From: an uncultured Tenacibaculum sp. | GTDB taxonomy: Bacteria > Bacteroidota > Bacteroidia > Flavobacteriales > Flavobacteriaceae | Assembly (NCBI GenBank): GCA_947497895.1 | Contig: CANMIL010000003.1 | Location: forward strand, 496,001 to 560,000 | DNA: 64,000 nt | Direction: 5' to 3' | Shown: positions 58,250-64,000 of the stretch, one piece after another | How positions within the stretch are numbered: the stretch's first letter is position 1 | Layout of the letters: every line of letters begins with the position of its first letter | Translations under genes and position numbers: made by a program | Notes under the pieces: model-generated | Database searches by the model: none | Seen by the model: the letters and a program-made list of their open reading frames with translations, nothing else | Told to the model about the DNA's origin: nothing

Positions 58250-61222
58250 TTACTTTTTAATAACTTTTCTTGTAGCAGTTTTTCCTCCCGTTCCTACAAT
58301 CTTAACTAAGTATATTCCGTTAGGATATCCTGACATATCTATTGAACTGCTTTGAGTGCTCAGTAATTTTGTACCCAAGAGATTATAGAGTGTGCAGTTT
58401 TTAATCTCAACATTGTTTTTTATCGAAATAACTAATGTATGACTTACGGGATTAGGAGAAACGTTAACCTCATTTTTAAAATATTCATCGTCAACAGAAG
58501 CTGTTTGGCAATTTTCACTGAAAATTGCTGCTGCATCCTTTTCCCATGCCGTATTTCCTAAAGACTGCTCAGCATCATCTACTTCAATACAACTCAAATC
58601 TGGATTATTCAACGCAACAAAACTTGTGATATTCGTATTTCTTCTGTTCTTGATATTTAGGTTTTTTAGCCTATTGTTCTCACATAAAACGCTAGTAAGT
58701 CTAGTATTTCCAGATAAATCAAGCAATTCTAGCTTATTATTGTTAACATTAACAATTGAAAGCAACCTGTTTTCTGAAAAATCAATCTCCGTTAAGAAAT
58801 TATCTTGTAAATAAAGATTCGTTAAACGAACAGCTCTATTTAAGTTTACTTTATTGATTTTATTATTTCTAGCCCACAAATCTGTTAAATACAAATTACT
58901 CGATAAATCAAGTTCTTCAATATTATTTCCGACGCAAAACAAGCTTTGCAATAATCTATTATCAGCTGTATTTAAGACGGTAAAATTGTTTTCATTTATA
59001 TTCAGACTTCTCAAATTTGTAACACCTCTGGTGCTAATATTTGTAAGCTCGTTATTACTCAAGTCCAATGTTTTTAGTCGTATTGAATAATCTGGTAGTA
59101 CTACATTATCAATTTTATTATTCGAGCATATAGCATTCTCTAATCTTAAATTATTGCTAATATCAACGCTTGTAAGCCCACATCTAACAGCCGAAAGCTC
59201 TCTTAAGTATGCACTAGAAGAAACATTCATGCTGGTTAAAGAAAGATTATCTAAGAGATTAATTTTTACCAAACGAATATTACGCTTAAAGTCAATTGTC
59301 GTGAGTTTTGTATGAGAAAACTCTAGTTCTTCTAATTTACTATTATTAGGAATTTGAACTTCCTCGAGATGTGTTCCACTAAAACTAACTTTTGACAAGT
59401 TAACATTTGCACTTAAATCGAAGTTCGTTAAACCCGATTCCGTTGCTGTAATTTTTTCCAGGGCTAAACATTTAGTCACATCTAAATTTACCAAACCATC
59501 ATTTTCTCCAAATGTTAAATCAGTAAGAGTTGTAGTATTGACCAAATTTACATTCGACAAGCGTCTATTTCCAGTAAAATTTAAATGAGTTAACTTAGTA
59601 TTAGTAGATAGATCAAGTGTACTTAAGTCATTTTTCGAACAATCTAACTTTACAATATCTATAAAAGCTTCAATTCCTTGAAGAGATGCAATGTTTAAAT
59701 CACTACAAAGAATGTTTCCAGTGAATGCTTCGGCTTCCGACACTTGAATTTCAGTATCTCCATTGGTGTTTATAGCTGGTGTTCCTACTAAATAGGCTTT
59801 AAAGTTTGCATCGGGTATATCAACGACAGCTTCCCTTTGACATGACTCACTGTATATTGCTGTATCATCTTTTACCCAATTCGCTTTACCTTCAGCCTGC
59901 CCTACATTATCAACTTGAATACAGCTTAAATCTGGGTTTTCCGACGCACTGAAATACATTATTCTATTATTCCTCCCATTTTTAAGATTTAACTTCTTTA
60001 GTTTATTTTTATTTGTAAACACCCCTACTAACAAGTTATTATTCGAAAAATCTAGCTCTTCAATAAGATTGTTAGAACAATTTAAAGTAATTAGGTGTAC
60101 ATTTTGAGAAACATCCAAAGTACTTAAGTTATTACCATTTAACACCAATGTTCTTAAAAACTTGCAACTGGAAATATCAACATTATTAAGATTATTATTG
60201 CTTAAATCTATAGATCTCACACGTAAGCTTGTGGGTAAAAATATTTCCTCCAATTTATTACCAAAGCCATGAATCTTTTCCAATTTCGTATTTCTTCTTA
60301 AATCCAAGCTGGTGAGTGCACATTTAGAAAAATGAATATCATTTAAATCTAAACAATTAGTAACATTTATCGATGCCAATTCCTCACTTCCAATTGCATT
60401 TAAAAAACGAAGCATTGTATTAGATGAAAAGTCAAGTTCCTTCACTAAAGTTCTGGTACATGTTAAGTTCTTTAACGTTGTGTTTTTCGTCAAATCGAGC
60501 TGAGCAATTTTTGTATCACTAATATCTAAATTTTCAAGGTTTACACAATTGGAGGTATTAATTGTTTGAAATGGTCCACTTTTTAAAACAATCCTTTTTA
60601 AGTCTGAATTATTTTTAAAATCAAACTCGGTAAGTTGAGAACCTGAAAGCTCAAATTCAATCAATTTACCACTATCGGGAATTTGAACATTTGTTAATTC
60701 ACTTCCCTGAATTTTTACCACCTTCAATTCTACATGTTGATTTAAGTCAATACTTCTCAACTTTGTCCCGTTGAACTCAAGTCTTTCCAACAACAAACAG
60801 TTTGAGATGTCAACGCTGTTTTGCTCTAAATTCAATCCAAATTTCAGATCGGTTAATTTTGCATTATTCGTTAAATCTAAACTTGTTAGTTGATTGGAGC
60901 TACAATTTAGCTCTTTGAGCTCCGTGTTTGTTGACAAATCAATAGTTGTAATATTGTTTACCGAGCAATCTAAACCTGAAATGTTTACAAAGGCTTCAAT
61001 ACCTGAAATTGATCTTATACCTTTTCGAATGCAGACAATTGTCCCTGTAAAAGCTCTCGCCTCAGAAAGCTGAATTTCACTATCACCATTGGTATTAATG
61101 GATGTATTATTGACCAAATATTCTTTAAACTTTTGATCTGGGATATTTACAATTTCATTGGCTTGTGAAAATGAAAATGAGATTAAGGAGATAAATAAAA
61201 TTAGTAGGTTAATGTTTCTCAC
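58250..61222 (-). CDS. Large T9SS-exported leucine-rich-repeat protein with two homologous halves
   Basis: The 990-residue protein has a signal peptide (SFSFSQA) and two similar modules of about 440 residues (roughly 24-464 and 466-905). Each starts with a V-IPD-xFK-YLV...INTNGD-EIQ-SEA-AFTG block and continues into about 20 short leucine-rich repeats (xLxxLxxxxNxLxxLxLSxN). Each ends in a DLSCI-VD...CQ motif. The C-terminus (VNVSPNPVSHTL... to KKV/IIKK, about residues 914-990) is a type A T9SS sorting domain, so it is secreted or attached at the surface. The extended repeats suggest adhesion or ligand binding. A decayed paralogue lies just upstream. Confidence 0.9.
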   Translation of the reverse strand: MRNINLLILFISLISFSFSQANEIVNIPDQKFKEYLVNNTSINTNGDSEIQLSEARAFTGTIVCIRKGIRSISGIEAFVNISGLDCSVNNITTIDLSTNTELKELNCSSNQLTSLDLTNNAKLTDLKFGLNLEQNSVDISNCLLLERLEFNGTKLRSIDLNQHVELKVVKIQGSELTNVQIPDSGKLIEFELSGSQLTEFDFKNNSDLKRIVLKSGPFQTINTSNCVNLENLDISDTKIAQLDLTKNTTLKNLTCTRTLVKELDFSSNTMLRFLNAIGSEELASINVTNCLDLNDIHFSKCALTSLDLRRNTKLEKIHGFGNKLEEIFLPTSLRVRSIDLSNNNLNNVDISSCKFLRTLVLNGNNLSTLDVSQNVHLITLNCSNNLIEELDFSNNNLLVGVFTNKNKLKKLNLKNGRNNRIMYFSASENPDLSCIQVDNVGQAEGKANWVKDDTAIYSESCQREAVVDIPDANFKAYLVGTPAINTNGDTEIQVSEAEAFTGNILCSDLNIASLQGIEAFIDIVKLDCSKNDLSTLDLSTNTKLTHLNFTGNRRLSNVNLVNTTTLTDLTFGENDGLVNLDVTKCLALEKITATESGLTNFDLSANVNLSKVSFSGTHLEEVQIPNNSKLEELEFSHTKLTTIDFKRNIRLVKINLLDNLSLTSMNVSSSAYLRELSAVRCGLTSVDISNNLRLENAICSNNKIDNVVLPDYSIRLKTLDLSNNELTNISTRGVTNLRSLNINENNFTVLNTADNRLLQSLFCVGNNIEELDLSSNLYLTDLWARNNKINKVNLNRAVRLTNLYLQDNFLTEIDFSENRLLSIVNVNNNKLELLDLSGNTRLTSVLCENNRLKNLNIKNRRNTNITSFVALNNPDLSCIEVDDAEQSLGNTAWEKDAAAIFSENCQTASVDDEYFKNEVNVSPNPVSHTLVISIKNNVEIKNCTLYNLLGTKLLSTQSSSIDMSGYPNGIYLVKIVGTGGKTATRKVIKK

Positions 61223-61285
61223 AATAAATTTTGGTTAAAAAAATTAAAATTAGTTTTGATTTCACTCAATTGGTTTTGCTATAAA

Positions 61286-61684
61286 TTAAAATGGGGTTAT
61301 TTCTTTAGCACTTTTTATGATTTCTCTTTGATCTTTACACTCAATTTTTAATAGGTATATGCCTTTCTTAAAAAAGGATATATCTATTTGGTTAGAAAAA
61401 CTCTTTAAGATTTCTTGTCTTAGGTTATTAAACACGGTACATCGATAAAAGTTTTCTAGCTCTTCTAGCTTTATTTTTAAGATTTCTCTTACTGGGTTAG
61501 GAATGATAGTTACAACCTTTTCAATAATAATATCATCGACTGAAGCAGTTTGACAAGACTGGCTATAAATTGCCATATCCTCTTTTTTCCATGATGAATT
61601 ATTAGTTAAATCTCTCGGATTGTCAACTTCAATACAAGTCAATTTTTCATTTCCTAATGCACTGAAAAACAAATCATTGACCAA
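61286..61684 (-). pseudogene. Remnant of a T9SS LRR-protein paralogue (C-terminal fragment)
   Basis: The 132-residue frame aligns only with the end of the neighbouring LRR protein. NDLFFSALGNEKLTCIEVDN matches the last repeat and the SCIEVDD motif, and NPVREIL to the end matches the sorting domain. The frame opens directly after a TGA with a TTG and no signal peptide, so it cannot make an exported protein. The repeats that should precede it are absent from the DNA upstream. It is a truncated duplicate whose 5' part has been lost. Whether it is expressed is unknown. Confidence 0.75.
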
Positions 61685-62154
61685 TCACCATCCGTTTTAA
61701 GTAAACACCAATTATATCATTGACTTTTGTAGTTAATGTGAAGAAGAAAAAGGGGCGGGCTAATAGTAGTTTTTTGGTTTTCACAATTCTTATTTTGGTT
61801 ATTTTCAGTCTGGTAAAAGTATCTCCCTTAATTTCGAACGATTCCTATAATTTCGTTAAAATTTCAATTTTAACTGTTAATATTCTTTATAGCCAAACCT
61901 TAACCACAAAAAAACCTCTGAACAATCAGAGGCTTGAATAATTAATATGACTAATATTTCTTTAGCTTTTAAATATTTTTGAGATTTACATCAAAGGCGT
62001 TAACAATATCGGGAGTTTGTCCTACCACTATGTTCATAAGCAGCAGCCAGTTCAACTGTAAAGAAGTGCTTTTAAATACGGTAATTCTCGAAGTTTGGAA
62101 AAACCAAAATTAATTCATAGCTACACTCCAAATATTGGTTAATATGTCAAACTT
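61685..62154. other. 470-bp gene-poor stretch between the decayed LRR gene and the LysE gene
   Basis: The plus strand has a 73-codon frame (61720-61941, TTG start, or GTG at 61738) with one hydrophobic segment; its tail runs through a terminator hairpin, so it is not called. The minus strand has a 46-codon ATG-poor frame (62109-61969) coding FWFFQTSRITVFK, then LLLMNIVVGQTPDIV and NAFDVNLKNI, which looks protein-like but cannot be placed. This may be a decayed gene or the 3' end of a lost one. No repeats were recognised. Confidence 0.4.
61907..61933 (-). terminator. Terminator downstream of the LysE-type gene
   Basis: The stem CCTCTGA/TCAGAGG (loop ACAA) is followed on the minus strand by a T-run. 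It is about 220 bp past the LysE stop, so the transcript would include the gene-poor stretch. Confidence 0.75.
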
Positions 62155-62847
62155 TTAAGACTTTTTGTTAAAGTTCTCTATTTGGACTTTGTTCATGATA
62201 TCATCCATTTTTTCTTTAGGAATAGCCCCTTTCAGCATTAGAAATGCACCAAAAACAATCAACAAAACTCCCATCCCTTTTTTTATTCTATAAATTACTA
62301 ATGGAGTTAGTTTACTTTTTAATTTTTTAGCTAATAATATTTTAATCAAATCCGTAATCGCATATCCAAGAATTACAAAAACAAAGTACCAAAAAATTGA
62401 AATTGGATTCATTTTTAACATCGGTCCAACAACAACCATTGTACCCAGCCAAAATGCTAAAACACCAATATTAATGAAATTAAGTAAAAAGCCATTTAAA
62501 AACAATTTGAAGTAATTATTGGCTTTAGGTACTTCTACTTCTTTTTCACCTTCTTCCTTTTTATTACTCTTGTCTAAATAAGTTATTACTCCATAAACAA
62601 CAAGAATAAGTCCTCCTATTAAAAATAATCGAGGATCATCCTTTATTTTTTCTAACAAATTTCTACTACCGAAGTATGCCATTAAAATAAAACTAATATC
62701 TCCTAAAATAACACCTATATCAAAAGCTATTGCTGCTCTTGCACCTTTTAGTATACTCGTTTTTAAAAGCATAAAAAATACTGGCCCTATCATAAAAGCC
62801 ATAAAAACACCTATAAAAAAAGCATTTTTTAACGTGTAAAAATCCAT
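62155..62847 (-). CDS. LysE/RhtB-family amino-acid exporter
   Basis: The 230-residue membrane protein has about six transmembrane segments. The LysE pattern includes the N-terminal FFIGVFMAFMIGPVFFMLLKTSILKGARAAIAFDIGVILGDISF block and a cytoplasmic acidic loop after residue 90 (KSNKKEEGEKEVEVPK). Such proteins export amino acids or small metabolites; the substrate is unknown. It starts 15 bp after the ferredoxin reductase stop and is co-transcribed with it. Confidence 0.87.
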   Translation of the reverse strand: MDFYTLKNAFFIGVFMAFMIGPVFFMLLKTSILKGARAAIAFDIGVILGDISFILMAYFGSRNLLEKIKDDPRLFLIGGLILVVYGVITYLDKSNKKEEGEKEVEVPKANNYFKLFLNGFLLNFINIGVLAFWLGTMVVVGPMLKMNPISIFWYFVFVILGYAITDLIKILLAKKLKSKLTPLVIYRIKKGMGVLLIVFGAFLMLKGAIPKEKMDDIMNKVQIENFNKKS

Positions 62848-62862
62848 TAGCTATTTTTTTAT

Positions 62863-63906
62863 CTAAACATCATCATAATCAACTGAAATTTCAGGAGTCG
62901 TTGAATGTGCAACGCAAGTTAACACTAACCCTTCCTCTAATTCATCATCAGTTAAAATTGAATTCTTTGTCATTACCGCTTTTCCTTTGGTAACCTTTGC
63001 TATACAACTACTACAAACACCACCTTGGCAAGAATAAGGAACATCTAATTTATTACGTAAACTACCAGCCAAAATAGTATCTGATTGCTTCATTGTAAAT
63101 GTCGTTTCCTCATCGTCAACTAAAACGGTAATTTCTGTTTCCCCTTCTTTAACTTGACTTGTATTTTCTTCGGATGCTGAAGCAGTGAATAATTCAAAGT
63201 TTACAGCATCTTTACTTAAACCATTTTCCTGTAAAGTTTCCGAAGCAATATTGATCATTTCTTCTGGCCCACATAAAAATGCTTGGTCGAAACTAGTTTC
63301 GCTGTAAATATTTTTGATAAAGTAATTCACATGTCCTTTGTCAATTCTTCCGAAAAGCGCATCATCATCACGCTCTCTACTGAACACATAATGAACATTT
63401 AAACGCCCATTATATTTATTACTTAAAGCATGCAACTCATTGTAAAAAATGGTATCCGCCTTACTCTTGTTTCCATATACCAAAGTAAAATTTCCACTTG
63501 AGTCTTCCAAAGTTGCTTTCACCATAGAAAGAACAGGAGTGATTCCACTTCCTGCTGCAAATCCAATATAACTCTTTCCTGTTTCAGGCTCTAAAACAAA
63601 CTTTCCTTCAGGTTCCGACACCTCAAGTTCATCTCCGTTGTTTAATTGAGTAGTTGCAAACGTTGAAAACTTTCCATTTTCAACAGCTTTAACCGCTACC
63701 TTCAACTCTCCACTATTTGGTGATGAACAAATAGAATAAGCCCTTCTTACATCTTCTCCATTGATTTCTTGCTTTAAGGTAACATACTGCCCTGCCTTAA
63801 ATGAGAAGCTCTCCTTTAAATTTTGAGGAATTTCAAATAATATAGAAACGGCATCTGCTGTTTCTTTAATAACTTCTTTGATAAGTAGTTTATAGAATTT
63901 CGCCAT
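62863..63906 (-). CDS. Ferredoxin--NADP+ reductase-like protein with C-terminal 2Fe-2S domain
   Basis: The 347-residue flavoprotein has an FAD-binding domain (RRAYSICSSPN), an NAD(P)-binding domain (GFAAGSGITPVLSMVKATL) and a plant-type 2Fe-2S domain with Cys in the order C-x4-C-x2-C-x29-C (PYSCQGGVCSSC...LTCVAH). It resembles the PaaE/HmpX-type oxidoreductases that pass electrons from NAD(P)H to an oxygenase or other partner. The open frame extends to 63966, but a perfect TATTTTTG box on this strand (63925-63932) lies inside the extension, so MAKFYKLLIKEV at 63906 is the start. The partner oxygenase is not in the window. Confidence 0.9.
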   Translation of the reverse strand: MAKFYKLLIKEVIKETADAVSILFEIPQNLKESFSFKAGQYVTLKQEINGEDVRRAYSICSSPNSGELKVAVKAVENGKFSTFATTQLNNGDELEVSEPEGKFVLEPETGKSYIGFAAGSGITPVLSMVKATLEDSSGNFTLVYGNKSKADTIFYNELHALSNKYNGRLNVHYVFSRERDDDALFGRIDKGHVNYFIKNIYSETSFDQAFLCGPEEMINIASETLQENGLSKDAVNFELFTASASEENTSQVKEGETEITVLVDDEETTFTMKQSDTILAGSLRNKLDVPYSCQGGVCSSCIAKVTKGKAVMTKNSILTDDELEEGLVLTCVAHSTTPEISVDYDDV

Positions 63907-63924
63907 GTTATTCGTTATATTCAG

Positions 63925-63932
63925 CAAAAATA
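63925..63932 (-). promoter_or_regulatory. Bacteroidota -7 box (TATTTTTG) for the ferredoxin reductase/LysE operon; fixes the start
   Basis: The exact TAnnTTTG match on the minus strand lies 18 bp before the ATG at 63906, inside the longest open frame. Confidence 0.7.
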
Positions 63933-64000
63933 ACAAACAAAAAGAGAACAAATGATGTACTTTCAAAGTAATACCAAATAAACGTCAAAATGCTACATAA

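Noticed and set aside
61720..61941. 73-codon plus-strand frame with one hydrophobic segment
   Set aside because: TTG start, no clear promoter, and its tail runs through a terminator hairpin of the opposite strand; mentioned only within the gene-poor stretch.

Overview
The window is AT-rich, densely packed chromosomal DNA from a member of the Bacteroidota, most likely a marine Flavobacteriaceae (Tenacibaculum/Polaribacter-like; genus not proven). The signs are: promoters of the TAnnTTTG type instead of a sigma70 -10 box, few Shine-Dalgarno sites, type IX secretion (T9SS) C-terminal sorting domains, SusC-like TonB-dependent receptors, and families typical of the phylum (DUF4270, DUF4286, Big_5 lipoprotein, the short GT5-like protein next to panC). 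No insertion sequence, prophage, CRISPR array or rRNA operon was seen. One tRNA (Cys, GCA) is present.

Layout. 1-5 kb: 3' part of a ClC chloride channel gene, an 11-copy 7-bp tandem repeat, then a minus-strand operon panC-panD-flippase-like-radA. 5-9.4 kb: plus-strand operon of a GT5-like protein, a DUF4270 lipoprotein and glmS. 9.4-12.4 kb: a nuclease-family protein, a small secreted protein and hflX. 12.4-17.6 kb: two TonB-like proteins with cleavable-looking signal peptides, followed by a TonB-dependent receptor. 17.6-27.2 kb: aspS, an M50-like protease, a HopJ-family protein, an AGCS symporter, aminopeptidase P, a Crp-type regulator, a small glycine-rich protein and a rimK/aspartoacylase-like pair. 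27.4-36 kb: a BNR-repeat exoprotein, folB, tRNA-Cys, a short double-glycine-leader peptide missing from standard ORF length cut-offs, a metallo-beta-lactamase protein, a subtilisin-like lipoprotein and an M1 peptidase. 36-46.2 kb: a STAS-like/histidine kinase pair, glnS, a Big_5 lipoprotein, comF, a methyltransferase, a tandem pair of coiled-coil membrane proteins, glyQS and a small membrane protein. 46.2-50.5 kb: a second TonB-dependent receptor, paralogous to the first, in an operon with an SGNH-hydrolase lipoprotein. 50.7-58.2 kb: ribF, an XRE regulator with a palindrome upstream, serS, a 47-residue small gene, a TPR protein and a DUF4286-rsmA-mgtE operon. 58.2-62.1 kb: a large T9SS-exported leucine-rich-repeat protein with an internal duplication, a decayed paralogue and a gene-poor stretch. 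62.1-64 kb: a ferredoxin-NADP reductase-like gene and a LysE-type exporter.

Much of the content is housekeeping: four aminoacyl-tRNA synthetases, pantothenate, flavin, folate and amino-sugar synthesis, and ribosome maturation. The accessory part is mainly cell-surface or secreted: two receptor loci, several lipoproteins, peptidases and T9SS cargo. Where a TAnnTTTG box lies inside the longest open frame I moved the start downstream (aspS, ferredoxin reductase, ribF, AGCS symporter, HopJ). The best candidates for undescribed biology are the four-cysteine double-glycine peptide at 31.0 kb, the 7-bp repeat at 1.2 kb, the palindromes at 4.9, 27.3 and 51.9 kb, and the recurrent C-tract just before certain start codons. 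None of these is proven by sequence alone.
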